Of a DNA stretch of 64,000 nt, positions 15,235-23,014 are shown piece after piece; position 1 is the first letter of the stretch; each line of letters opens with the position of its first letter. The notes under the pieces are model-generated. The model worked only from the letters and a program-made list of their open reading frames with translations. It made no database searches and had not been told where the DNA came from. The stretch is from NCBI RefSeq assembly GCF_009758125.1, contig NZ_WRXO01000007.1, positions 1 to 64,000 on the forward strand, written 5' to 3'. The position numbers and the translations under genes were made by a program. This stretch comes from Chitinophaga oryziterrae. GTDB lineage: Bacteria > Bacteroidota > Bacteroidia > Chitinophagales > Chitinophagaceae.

Positions 15235-16587
15235 TTAGAGATACTTTTTCAGCGAATTTAGGTCTAATCCCTCATAATCGCCTGAACTCATGAGGAGTAA
15301 GTTAGTGTTATCGTATTGTTGTTTGTCCAGGAATGCCAGTAAATGATCTCTTTTATTAAAGATTTCAAGGTCGGTCCTGCCAAAACCCTGGGCTACCACA
15401 TCGGGTTCCAGGTTGGGCATCCTTTTGATTTCCAGTGCATGACTGCTATAGAATACGACCGGTACATCTGCTTTGTCCATTGCTCCCTGGTATTGTACCA
15501 TGAAGTCAGCGTTCAGGCTGCTGTAGGTATGTAATTCCAGTACGGCAATGAGTTTACGCTGTGGATACTGCTCTTTCAGCGCTTCCATGGTAGCTTTTAC
15601 TTTGGAAGGAGCATGGGCAAAGTCGCGGTAAATAGCGCAATGATCATTCTTTCCTACCAATTCCAGTCGTTTCGCAGCTCCGGTAAAGGTAGCGATCGCT
15701 TTCAGAAATACCGCATCGTCAATGCCTAACTGGTTACAAACCAGTCTTGCCGCATGCATATTCAGCAGGTTATGATCGCCGAATACTTCCAGGGCAGCGC
15801 TGTGATCACCAAAGGTAACGGTAGTGGTACCATTGACGATTGTATGTTCCGGCACGTTGTACGGAATCAGGTTGAGGTGGCCGCCTTCGGCGTTTACCAG
15901 CTTAACCAGTTCAGGATCAGTGCTGTTATAGATGAGGGTTTGTCCTTTTTCAATGGTGTGTAAGAAAATGGCAAACTGCTCCAGGTAGTTGTCGTAAGTA
16001 GGGAATACGTTGATATGGTCCCAGGCGATGCCGGTTAATACGGCAATATGTGGGTGCAGGAAATGGAATTTCGGCCTTTTTTCGATGACAGAAGCGGGGT
16101 ATTCATCGGCTTCGCATACAATTAAAGGGGCGTCGGTGATATTGACAGACTGGGAGAATCCTGCCAGCCTGGCGCCCACGAGATAGTCGAATTTAGTACC
16201 GGCCTGTTTCAATACGTGCATGATCATGGCGGTAGTGGTAGTTTTACCATGACTGCCTCCGATGGCTACGCGTTTCTTTTGCAGGCTTTCCTTGTAGATA
16301 TATTCCGGGAAGGAATAGATCTTCAGGTCCAGCTGTTTAGCTTTGATCAGTTCAGGATTGTCGGCCCTGGCATGCATTCCCAGGATCACCGAATCGATAT
16401 CAGGGGTGATACGGGACTCGTCCCAACCCATGGTCGCCGGTAAAATACCTGCCTGTTTAAGGTTGCTGAGGGCCGGTTCAAAGATTTCATCATCGCTGCC
16501 GGTTACCTGGTAACCTTTATTTTTCAGTGCTATCGCAAGCTGGTGCATAACACTTCCGCCTACCGCAATAAAATGTACTTTTGTCAT
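15235..16587 (-). CDS. mpl: UDP-MurNAc:L-Ala-gamma-D-Glu-meso-DAP ligase
   Basis: This Mur-ligase family enzyme attaches a recycled murein tripeptide to UDP-MurNAc. The N-terminal Rossmann part is KVHFIAVGGSVMHQLAIALK then GYQVTGSDDEIFEPALSNL; the ATP loop is AIGGSHGKTTTTAMIMHVLK; the central motif is DEYPASVIEKRPKFHFLHPH; the C-terminal ligase domain begins around YRDFAHAPSKVKATMEAL. The form GGSVMHQLA (not GIGGxGM) and the length of 450 favour Mpl over MurC. Function is cytoplasmic cell-wall recycling. A 110-bp gap separates it from the divergent lipoprotein gene. Confidence 0.88.
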   Translation of the reverse strand: MTKVHFIAVGGSVMHQLAIALKNKGYQVTGSDDEIFEPALSNLKQAGILPATMGWDESRITPDIDSVILGMHARADNPELIKAKQLDLKIYSFPEYIYKESLQKKRVAIGGSHGKTTTTAMIMHVLKQAGTKFDYLVGARLAGFSQSVNITDAPLIVCEADEYPASVIEKRPKFHFLHPHIAVLTGIAWDHINVFPTYDNYLEQFAIFLHTIEKGQTLIYNSTDPELVKLVNAEGGHLNLIPYNVPEHTIVNGTTTVTFGDHSAALEVFGDHNLLNMHAARLVCNQLGIDDAVFLKAIATFTGAAKRLELVGKNDHCAIYRDFAHAPSKVKATMEALKEQYPQRKLIAVLELHTYSSLNADFMVQYQGAMDKADVPVVFYSSHALEIKRMPNLEPDVVAQGFGRTDLEIFNKRDHLLAFLDKQQYDNTNLLLMSSGDYEGLDLNSLKKYL

Positions 16588-16673
16588 ATAAACAATGCCG
16601 GTGTTTTTGCGTTATATTTATGTAATCAGGGAAAAAGGACCGATATTATAGATAAAAAATTTAATATAATTTT

Positions 16674-16681
16674 TATATTTG
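16674..16681 (+). promoter_or_regulatory. Bacteroidota -7 promoter box
   Basis: TATATTTG is an exact match to TAnnTTTG, the -7 box of the Bacteroidota primary sigma factor, in an AT-rich stretch upstream of the lipoprotein-ytxJ pair. Transcription would begin around 16687. Confidence 0.55.
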
Positions 16682-16763
16682 CAAAGTAACGTTACAAATG
16701 ACGATTAAAAAAGCGATATCGCCATTCCCTATGAAATTTCATTTATCAATTAAACATCCCTTT

Positions 16764-16913
16764 ATGCAAGTATCTTTTCTTAAAGTTTTGGGCGGGGCTG
16801 CTCTTATCTTTATCTTTGCAGCTTTCGTAACATCGTGTGCATCACAGAATAAGTTAGGCTGTCCGATGAAGATTGGCAAGGTGACACACACGGCAAACAG
16901 CAAGGATTGTTAA
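16764..16913 (+). CDS. Small lipoprotein
   Basis: The peptide has a hydrophobic signal (LGGAALIFIFAAFVTSC) ending in a lipobox-like TSC, followed by a short mature part of about 24 residues (ASQNKLGCPMKIGKVTHTAN). The start at 16764 (MQVSFLKVLGG) gives a normal signal length; in-frame ATGs at 16731 and 16698 are possible. Its TAA stop overlaps the next ATG (TAATG), so translation is coupled to ytxJ. Similar tiny lipoproteins are common in the phylum; role unknown. Confidence 0.6.
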   Translation: MQVSFLKVLGGAALIFIFAAFVTSCASQNKLGCPMKIGKVTHTANSKDC

Positions 16914-17242
16914 TGAACTGGATACCTTTAACTACAGAAACGCAGTTATCAGAAATTAAAGCAACATCAGCAGAAAAGCCGGTGGTTATCTTTAAACATA
17001 GTACGCGCTGCTCTATCAGTGCAGTTGCTAAGTCCAGGCTGGAAAGGGGCGCAGGCCCGGAAAATATTTCCTTTTACTACCTGGACCTGATCCGTTTTCG
17101 TGATTTATCCAACAAAGTGGCAGCAGATTTTGCTATAGGGCATGAATCTCCGCAGGTATTATTGATTCGCAACGGGGAATGTGTATACGATGAAAGCCAT
17201 GGGGGAATCCGTATGGAAGAACTGGAAGCACACGCCAACTGA
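16913..17242 (+). CDS. ytxJ: YtxJ bacilliredoxin (bacillithiol system)
   Basis: The 109-residue protein is a thioredoxin-fold monothiol bacilliredoxin: VVIFKHSTRCSISAVAKSRL holds the single active-site cysteine, followed by DLIRFRDLSNKVAADFAIGH and ESPQVLLIRNGECVYDESHG with the conserved cis-proline. Such proteins remove bacillithiol from mixed disulfides, so the host should make bacillithiol, as many Bacteroidota do. Start ATG 16913 overlaps the lipoprotein stop; a hairpin terminator follows. Confidence 0.88.
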   Translation: MNWIPLTTETQLSEIKATSAEKPVVIFKHSTRCSISAVAKSRLERGAGPENISFYYLDLIRFRDLSNKVAADFAIGHESPQVLLIRNGECVYDESHGGIRMEELEAHAN

Positions 17243-17286
17243 GGCAGGAAGTAAGAAGCCAAATACTATTTATCCAAAGAAATTAG

Positions 17287-17310
17287 TCCCGGGAAATTCC
17301 CGGGATTTTT
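17287..17310 (+). terminator. Rho-independent terminator after ytxJ
   Basis: TCCCGGGAA and TTCCCGGGA form a 9-bp GC-rich stem around a single A (effective loop of a few bases), followed by TTTTT. Confidence 0.88.
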
Positions 17311-17323
17311 GTGTTTATAATAC

Positions 17324-17331
17324 TAGATTTG
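17324..17331 (+). promoter_or_regulatory. TAnnTTTG match just before ubiX-like gene
   Basis: TAGATTTG fits the Bacteroidota -7 box, but it ends only 4 bp before the ATG at 17336, so a transcript from it would be leaderless. It could be coincidental. Confidence 0.3.
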
Positions 17332-17335
17332 CCCC

Positions 17336-17899
17336 ATGAGACATCGTATAGTAGTGGCGGTTACGGGGGCCAGTGGCTCCATTTATGCACGTCAGTTGTT
17401 GAACAAGCTGCAGGCAGCAGCTGCCCAGACTGATGAAGTAGCCCTTGTGCTGACTGAAAACGCCCGAACAGTGTGGGAAACAGAACTAGGCACAAAAGAT
17501 TACACTGATTTACCTTTCAAAGTATATACACAACAGGATTTTCACGCACCATTTGCCTCCGGTTCAGGAAGGTTTGATACCATGATCATCTGCCCATGTT
17601 CTATGGGAACACTGGGGCGCATAGCTACCGGTATTTCCAATGATCTGATTACCCGGGCAGCAGACGTTGTATTAAAAGAAAGACGTAAACTGATTTGTGT
17701 AGTAAGGGAAACGCCTTACAACCTGATGCATCTCCGGAATATGGTGACTGTTACAGAAGCAGGCGGGATTATCTGTCCGGCAACACCTTCCTTTTACAGC
17801 GTACCTAAAACCCTGGAAGATGTAGCGGCTACTGTAGTAGACCGTGTACTGGACCTTGCAGGTATTGAACAAACCACCTTCAGATGGGGGACCAAATAA
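17336..17899 (+). CDS. ubiX: UbiX-family flavin prenyltransferase
   Basis: The enzyme prenylates FMN to make the cofactor of UbiD-type decarboxylases. Motifs: VVAVTGASGSIYARQLLNKL (FMN-binding), IICPCSMGTLGRIATGISND and LITRAADVVLKERRKL, then CVVRETPYNLMHLRNMVTVT with the GGIICPATPSFY stretch near the C-terminus. The length (187) is normal. No ubiD-like gene is in the window. It lies 9 bp before aroQ and probably shares its transcript. Confidence 0.93.
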   Translation: MRHRIVVAVTGASGSIYARQLLNKLQAAAAQTDEVALVLTENARTVWETELGTKDYTDLPFKVYTQQDFHAPFASGSGRFDTMIICPCSMGTLGRIATGISNDLITRAADVVLKERRKLICVVRETPYNLMHLRNMVTVTEAGGIICPATPSFYSVPKTLEDVAATVVDRVLDLAGIEQTTFRWGTK

Positions 17900-17908
17900 A
17901 TTATAATC

Positions 17909-18322
17909 ATGAAGATCGCAATCATTAACGGACCTAATTTAAACCTGCTGGGAAAGCGGGAACCAGGGATTTACGGCAACGAATCTTTTGAAGACTATTT
18001 TGTTAAACTGAAGGCGTTATATCCTTCTGTTGCATTAACCTATTTTCAGAGTAATTCAGAAGGCGGATTGATTGATCATCTGCATGAGATTGGTTTTTCT
18101 TATGATGGGATCGTGTTTAACGCCGGTGGATATACGCATACATCTGTGGCTATCCGTGATGCGATTGCAGCGATTAAAACACCCGTAGTAGAAATGCATA
18201 TCAGTAATATACATGCACGTGAGGAGTTCCGTCATACAAGTATGATAGCTGCGGCATGCGTAGGTAGTATTTGCGGGTTGGGCATGAAAGGATATGCATT
18301 GGGAATAGCGTATTTTATATAA
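17909..18322 (+). CDS. aroQ: Type II 3-dehydroquinate dehydratase
   Basis: The enzyme catalyses the third step of the shikimate pathway (3-dehydroquinate to 3-dehydroshikimate) as a dodecamer. Signatures are IAIINGPNLNLLGKREPGIY (catalytic tyrosine at the end), YFQSNSEGGLIDHLHEIGF, FNAGGYTHTSVAIRDAIAA, and EMHISNIHAREEFRHTSMIA with the catalytic histidine. The length (137) is slightly short but complete. It is followed by a hairpin terminator. Confidence 0.93.
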   Translation: MKIAIINGPNLNLLGKREPGIYGNESFEDYFVKLKALYPSVALTYFQSNSEGGLIDHLHEIGFSYDGIVFNAGGYTHTSVAIRDAIAAIKTPVVEMHISNIHAREEFRHTSMIAAACVGSICGLGMKGYALGIAYFI

Positions 18323-18329
18323 CTTATTT

Positions 18330-18380
18330 AATATAGCTGATAGATAGATTAAATCCGTTTATCCAGCTATATTTCCTTTT
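18330..18380 (+). terminator. Terminator after aroQ
   Basis: AATATAGCTG (18330-18339) and CAGCTATATT (18364-18373) are perfectly complementary, with inner GATA/TATC extending the stem, followed by TCCTTTT. Confidence 0.6.
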
Positions 18381-18408
18381 ATACCTCTATATTGCCGGTC
18401 ACAACAGA

Positions 18409-18448
18409 TTTTTGCCATTCATATGTGTATTTTTACCATTCATATGTG
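18409..18448. promoter_or_regulatory. 21-bp tandem repeat with inner dyads, operator-like
   Basis: CCATTCATATGTG occurs at 18415-18427 and again at 18436-18448, exactly 21 bp apart (two helical turns). The second copy extends to ATTCATATGTGAAT, a dyad with arms ATTCA/TGAAT. This is the typical form of paired binding sites for a dimeric regulator. It lies about 100 bp before the gene at 18523 and a few hundred before the five-gene cluster at 18781. Confidence 0.55.
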
Positions 18449-18522
18449 AATCTGTTAAAGAATTGCCAACTAGTATATATCTTTACCTGATCAAACAAAC
18501 AGGAGCTAGTCTCCAACGCAAA

Positions 18523-18681
18523 ATGAAAACACTTAATAGCCCGGTATCTCAAGAGGGTTATGATTATAAGAACCTCCAGAAAGATTTAACAGGTTCTCTG
18601 TCAGTAGCTAAACTACAAATCTCCCCATCTATTCTACTTACGAAAGATCAGCTATATAGGTTGCTGTTACGGCAATTCTAA
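18523..18681 (+). CDS. Hypothetical small protein (52 aa)
   Basis: The ATG at 18523 follows a purine-rich stretch and gives MKTLNSPVSQEGYDYKNLQK, then a Ser- and Leu-rich tail ending LYRLLLRQF. There is no signal peptide, and the family is not recognised. The frame remains open upstream to 18412 but that part has unlikely composition. It may be the first gene of the envelope-ABC cluster, or a leader peptide. Low confidence that it is expressed. Confidence 0.35.
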   Translation: MKTLNSPVSQEGYDYKNLQKDLTGSLSVAKLQISPSILLTKDQLYRLLLRQF

Positions 18682-18780
18682 TGCCTCCCAGTTTAAGTAC
18701 ATTAGCAAAAAAGCACAACAACAAGTTGTGATGGGACAACTATACCTACACGTATTTTATCACCTCATAATCCTAACACT

Positions 18781-19389
18781 ATGCCTTCATTCGGTAAAAA
18801 AATTCTGTCTGCTTTCGTAGAGCTGTCTGATGAGGATAAGCCGGCAGCAAGTCAGCCTCCGGTTAATCACGCTCCTGCTGAAAAGGTAGTAGCAACGGAA
18901 GGGAACAACAAGTTTAGTGAACACTTTAATAAGTTGTTTGCGGATGCAAATCTTCCCGGTCCCGATTACTATGAGTTTTCAAAAATGACAGAAGCCATGC
19001 AGGCCATTGCAGATGAAAAAGCACGCTATTGTGCTGCCTTTGCGGGTCTACAGGTACAAGGTCTAAGCAAGGGCAAACTATTATCCTCCGCATTGGAATA
19101 TGTGCAGATACTGGATGCAGATGCCGTTGCCTTTCATAGCACAATCGATGCTGCTTTATCTGAAAAAGTACAAAACAGAAAAAAGGAAATGGAAGAAGCC
19201 AGTGAGCGTATTCAAAAACTCTCACAGGAAATAGTCACACTGCAACAGCATATGGACACGCTTACAAAAGAAATAGCAGAGAACGAAGCGAAGATCGAAC
19301 ACAGCGCCGCAGGTTATTCCGCAGCTATGGAAAACAGTAAGAACAAATTGCTGCAGGATATAGAAAAGATCAAAGTGCACATACTTTAA
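18781..19389 (+). CDS. Coiled-coil protein of envelope-ABC cluster
   Basis: The 202-residue protein has no signal peptide or membrane segment. The N-terminal part has a proline/alanine-rich linker (SQPPVNHAPAEK); residues about 45-115 form a helical domain (NKFSEHFNKLFADANLPGPD, FSKMTEAMQAIADEKARYCA); residues about 120-202 are a long coiled coil (KKEMEEASERIQKLSQEIVT). I do not recognise the family. It is 12 bp before a membrane-anchored coiled-coil protein, suggesting the two interact on the cytoplasmic side of a complex with the ABC transporter encoded downstream. Confidence 0.7.
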   Translation: MPSFGKKILSAFVELSDEDKPAASQPPVNHAPAEKVVATEGNNKFSEHFNKLFADANLPGPDYYEFSKMTEAMQAIADEKARYCAAFAGLQVQGLSKGKLLSSALEYVQILDADAVAFHSTIDAALSEKVQNRKKEMEEASERIQKLSQEIVTLQQHMDTLTKEIAENEAKIEHSAAGYSAAMENSKNKLLQDIEKIKVHIL

Positions 19390-19401
19390 AATGCCACAAC
19401 A

Positions 19402-20379
19402 ATGACAGAACTAAAAACGAACTGGTTTGCTGAGCCCAAAAATGTGGCTACTACCATCATAGGTATATCTCTCTTTGCAAGTATAGGATATGCGTTCGCG
19501 ACTTATATTTTACCATGGCTGGTGAGCGTTACCTGGAATCTGATCAATCTGATAATTGGCGGTGTGATACTCGCTTTTTTACTGATGATCTTCACCAATA
19601 AAAAGTTTTGGAGAGCACTGAAATATCTATCGGAATTCATTGCCAATTATACGATTGGTCTGGCTATAGAACTGAATCCCTTCGCCATTTTACAGGCAAA
19701 GATAGATCAGGGATATGAAGACAGGAATACACTGTTTAAACAAACAGGAAGATTAAAAGGTAAGCAAAGTGAGTTGATGGATAAACTGAATGAAAAGGAA
19801 AAAGAACTGCAACTGAACGTGCAGAAAGTGAAGATCCTTCAGCAGGAAAAAACCAACAACAGACAGTTGGACCTGTATGCCAACAATGTGATCCGTTGCC
19901 GGGAATATATAGACAATGTTACGCCGATAGTAGGTGACCTGAACAAACTCGTATCCTTTGCTGATGCCGCTTATGAAGAGAGTGGTATTATGCTGGAAGA
20001 TGCAAAACTTGATCTGGAAGCAAAGAAGGATCTGTACTATTCCGTAACCACCGGTTTATCTGCTGTAAGCAGTGCCATGAAAGCATTCAAAGGCGATGAT
20101 GGCTTAAACAGGGATGCTGAAAAAGCCTTGTCCATACTGAAAGTAAGGATAGGTGAAAAGATCGGTCACATTAAATCCGCGATAGATGTTACTTCCCGTT
20201 TTATGGATGATAAAATGCTGGAAGATAAAGCGAAATCCGCACAGGCAATAGAGCTGATCGACAGCTTTAATATGAACTCGGATTTCAACTATACGCAATC
20301 TGCACTGAATAAAAACAGTGACAGCGGAAGGCTAAAAGGAGTGACTGTGCCTGACCGTTACAAAGGCTTATTAGACTAA
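19402..20379 (+). CDS. Membrane-anchored coiled-coil protein of envelope-ABC cluster
   Basis: Two membrane segments lie near the N-terminus (about residues 16-40, TIIGISLFASIGYAFATYIL; and 44-64, LINLIIGGVILAFLLMIFT), followed by a cytoplasmic-looking helical domain with a coiled coil around residues 110-150 (KGKQSELMDKLNEKEKELQL) and a long helical tail. The layout recalls PspA- or YjfJ-like envelope stress proteins, but I see no diagnostic motif. It is in the middle of the five-gene cluster, with 38 bp to the next gene. Confidence 0.7.
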   Translation: MTELKTNWFAEPKNVATTIIGISLFASIGYAFATYILPWLVSVTWNLINLIIGGVILAFLLMIFTNKKFWRALKYLSEFIANYTIGLAIELNPFAILQAKIDQGYEDRNTLFKQTGRLKGKQSELMDKLNEKEKELQLNVQKVKILQQEKTNNRQLDLYANNVIRCREYIDNVTPIVGDLNKLVSFADAAYEESGIMLEDAKLDLEAKKDLYYSVTTGLSAVSSAMKAFKGDDGLNRDAEKALSILKVRIGEKIGHIKSAIDVTSRFMDDKMLEDKAKSAQAIELIDSFNMNSDFNYTQSALNKNSDSGRLKGVTVPDRYKGLLD

Positions 20380-20417
20380 GGAAATTTTTACAAAAACATA
20401 ATTAAATCCAAATACCT

Positions 20418-22184
20418 ATGGCAATTAAATTAAAACCGGCTGGGAAAATATTCATTATCGTTGCAGTAGTAGCTGCCGGTATCCTGGCCGTAAGATGGTA
20501 TCAGAACCGTCCTAAACAAGTAGTAGAATCAGTAGAATTGGGTAAAGTAGTATTACCTGATGCACCCGAAGCATCCTTAAGTAACAATGCTGTTAAATTG
20601 CCTATACCTGGCAATACCGTTGCGTCCAATGGCGGAACACAGATCAGTTGGTTACGTATGGCCTGGAACAGTCAGTTCTCCGGTTATTATGCTAATGGCG
20701 GTGTACGTACTACAAAGGGTTCTTTGTTTGACCAGATGAAACTGGATGTAACTTATACCCGTCAGGACGATTGTAACAAGCAAATGGCAGACCTGGTGAA
20801 GTTTGCACAGGACTATAAAAGCAATCCTTCTACTCCCGGTGTGTTCATCACATTCATGGGTGATGGTATGCCTGCTTTCATGACTTCTTTGTCAAAAGAA
20901 CTGGAAGCACTGGGTACCGAATACCAGCCGGTGATCATCCCTGTTACACATGGTAAGTCATTTGGTGAAGACCAGGTAATGGGCCCTCAGCAATGGAAGG
21001 TTGATCCTAAGTCAGCTATTGGTAAATGTGTGGCTGGTGTGTTACGTGACGGTGATATCAATATACTCCTGAAATGGGCCGGCGACAATGGTCTAAAAGT
21101 AAATCCTGATGAAACTACCTACGATGCTGCTGCTGTCAACATCATCGCTGCGAACGACTTCCTGGATGCACCTAATAAATATATCGCTGGTTATACCGAA
21201 AGCCGTAAGATAGTAGCCAATGGTAAAACTACCGGCAAAGATACCACTGTAGGTGTGGATGCTGTAGCTACCTGGACTCCGGGTGACGTAAACGTAGCTG
21301 TTAAGAAAGGTGGTCTGGTAACGATCGCCAGTACTAAACAGTATGCTTCACAGATGTCTAATCAAACGATCACCATCAGGAAATGGGCTAACGATCACAG
21401 GACTGACGTAGAGAATATCATCATCGCACTGGCACAGGCGGGCGACCAGGTACGTTCTTTTAATGATGCAAAGGCATTTGCTGCTAAAGTAAGTGCTGAA
21501 TTGTATAACGAGCAGGATGCAGCTTACTGGCTGAAATATTTTAATGGCGTGGAAGAAAAGGATATTCAGGGATTGAAAGTAAACTTAGGTGGTTCTGCAG
21601 TATTCAACTTACAGGATATGGCGAACACCTACGGATTGGGTAATGATAAGATAGACAGGTATAAAGCCGTGTACAACACCTTTGGTAACCTGATGGTGAA
21701 AATGTATCCTGCCTTAATGCCTTCCTTCATGCCGTACGAAAAAGCAGTAGATAAATCCTTCCTGTTCTCTGTGATATCCAATCACCCGGAACTGCTGGAA
21801 GGCAAAGCGATAGAGACAAAGTATGCGCCTGAAATTACTTCGGAAGTATCTTCTAAATCTTACAGTATCGAGTTCGAAACCGGTTCTGCCGTAATCAGAA
21901 CTTCTTCTTACAAACTGCTGGATGAAATATTTGAATCTGCTGTAGTAGCAGAAGGGTTAAAGGTAGGTGTGTATGGTCATACCGATAACAGTGGTTCTGA
22001 TGCAGTGAATGTGCCTTTGTCTGAGAAACGTGCCAATGCTGTAAAAGATTACCTGCTGAAGAAAGGTTTGATTGCAAGCCGTCTGGAAGCAAAAGGTTAT
22101 GGTGCTGCTAAGCCACTGGTATCCAATGATACAGAGGCGGGCAGAAGTCAGAACAGAAGAGTGGAAATAGTGTTGGGTGAGTAA
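20418..22184 (+). CDS. Membrane-anchored periplasmic binding protein fused to OmpA domain
   Basis: The 588-residue protein starts with a single membrane anchor (GKIFIIVAVVAAGILAVRWY) without a cleavage site. Residues about 70-450 resemble a type 2 periplasmic binding fold of the NMT1/taurine class (ISWLRMAWNSQFSGYYANGG near the start; VVAVDAVATWTPGDVNVAV-like linker region). Residues about 478-588 form an OmpA_C peptidoglycan-binding domain: VGVYGHTDNSGSDAVNVPLS, EKRANAVKDYLLKKGL, ending AGRSQNRRVEIVL. It would therefore bind a solute while tethered between the inner membrane and the cell wall. The ABC permease and ATPase downstream complete an importer-like set. Confidence 0.85.
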   Translation: MAIKLKPAGKIFIIVAVVAAGILAVRWYQNRPKQVVESVELGKVVLPDAPEASLSNNAVKLPIPGNTVASNGGTQISWLRMAWNSQFSGYYANGGVRTTKGSLFDQMKLDVTYTRQDDCNKQMADLVKFAQDYKSNPSTPGVFITFMGDGMPAFMTSLSKELEALGTEYQPVIIPVTHGKSFGEDQVMGPQQWKVDPKSAIGKCVAGVLRDGDINILLKWAGDNGLKVNPDETTYDAAAVNIIAANDFLDAPNKYIAGYTESRKIVANGKTTGKDTTVGVDAVATWTPGDVNVAVKKGGLVTIASTKQYASQMSNQTITIRKWANDHRTDVENIIIALAQAGDQVRSFNDAKAFAAKVSAELYNEQDAAYWLKYFNGVEEKDIQGLKVNLGGSAVFNLQDMANTYGLGNDKIDRYKAVYNTFGNLMVKMYPALMPSFMPYEKAVDKSFLFSVISNHPELLEGKAIETKYAPEITSEVSSKSYSIEFETGSAVIRTSSYKLLDEIFESAVVAEGLKVGVYGHTDNSGSDAVNVPLSEKRANAVKDYLLKKGLIASRLEAKGYGAAKPLVSNDTEAGRSQNRRVEIVLGE

Positions 22185-22194
22185 TAATTATTAT

Positions 22195-22221
22195 ATAGCC
22201 ACTGCAATACGCAGTGGCTAT
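22195..22221 (+). terminator. Intra-operon hairpin between binding protein and permease genes
   Basis: ATAGCCACTGC (22195-22205) and GCAGTGGCTAT (22211-22221) form a perfect 11-bp stem with loop AATAC, followed by TCTTCCCTT. The weak T tract suggests partial termination or mRNA stabilisation, as often seen between binding-protein and permease genes. Confidence 0.65.
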
Positions 22222-22240
22222 TCTTCCCTTAATTATTTAT

Positions 22241-23014
22241 ATGAAAAAGTTATTGCAACCTTTTGCTGTAGTAAGCAAGCAGACATTTATTATCATGGTG
22301 TTGTTTCAGGTAGTGCTGGCATTGGTATTGTGGCATACCACCTCTAACGGATTAATGCCACAACCTGGTAAAGTGGCTGCTGCGCTGATACAATTATCCA
22401 CTACAAAATTACTGATAGATAATGTGCTGGTAAGTCTGACACTTACTTTAAAAGCAATGCTCTATGCGATTATTATCACTTTGTGTTTTGCTTATTTATC
22501 CGTGTTACCATTTTTCAGAAGTATCGCGGAGTTTATTGTAAAGTGCAGATATCTCACTTTAGCCGGGCTGATATTCGTGTTTACACTACTTACACAAAAT
22601 GGGAGTGCATTAAAGCTCTGGTTACTGATCTTTGGTATAGTACCGTTTTTTGTCACTTCTTTTTTATCAGTTATCGTAAATATTCATCAGCAGGAATATG
22701 ACTTGTGTAAAACACTTGGTTATAGCAAATGGCGTACTTTATATGAGGTCATTATTGTAGGTAAAGCAGATAAAGTACTGGAAATATTACAGCAGAATTT
22801 TGCTATCGCCTGGTTGATGATTACCATGGTAGAAGGGTTGAGCATGAGTGAAGGTGGTATTGGTGCATTACTGATTAAATACAATAAGTATAATGATTTA
22901 ACAAACGTGCTGGCCCTGCAACTGGTTATTTTCTTTTTGGGATTGTTCTTTGATTTCTTACTGGCAACCATGCGCAGATGGTTATTTCCTTACACAACTT
23001 TAGCAACAAAATGA
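22241..23014 (+). CDS. ABC transporter permease, TauC/SsuC-like
   Basis: This 257-residue protein has about six membrane segments and the BPD_transp_1 loop that contacts the ATPase: EYDLCKTLGYSKWRTLYEVI (an EAA-type motif, variant), then VLEILQQNFAIAWLMITMVE. The start ATG at 22241 (MKKLLQPFAV) is preferred over 22214. It ends in ATGA, overlapping the ATPase start. It is closest to sulfonate/taurine/nitrate permeases, but the real substrate of this cluster is unknown. Confidence 0.85.
   Translation: MKKLLQPFAVVSKQTFIIMVLFQVVLALVLWHTTSNGLMPQPGKVAAALIQLSTTKLLIDNVLVSLTLTLKAMLYAIIITLCFAYLSVLPFFRSIAEFIVKCRYLTLAGLIFVFTLLTQNGSALKLWLLIFGIVPFFVTSFLSVIVNIHQQEYDLCKTLGYSKWRTLYEVIIVGKADKVLEILQQNFAIAWLMITMVEGLSMSEGGIGALLIKYNKYNDLTNVLALQLVIFFLGLFFDFLLATMRRWLFPYTTLATK

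Noticed and set aside
18412..18522. N-terminal extension of the small gene at 18523
   Set aside because: It would run through the 21-bp operator-like repeat and terminator tail, so it is better read as regulatory DNA.
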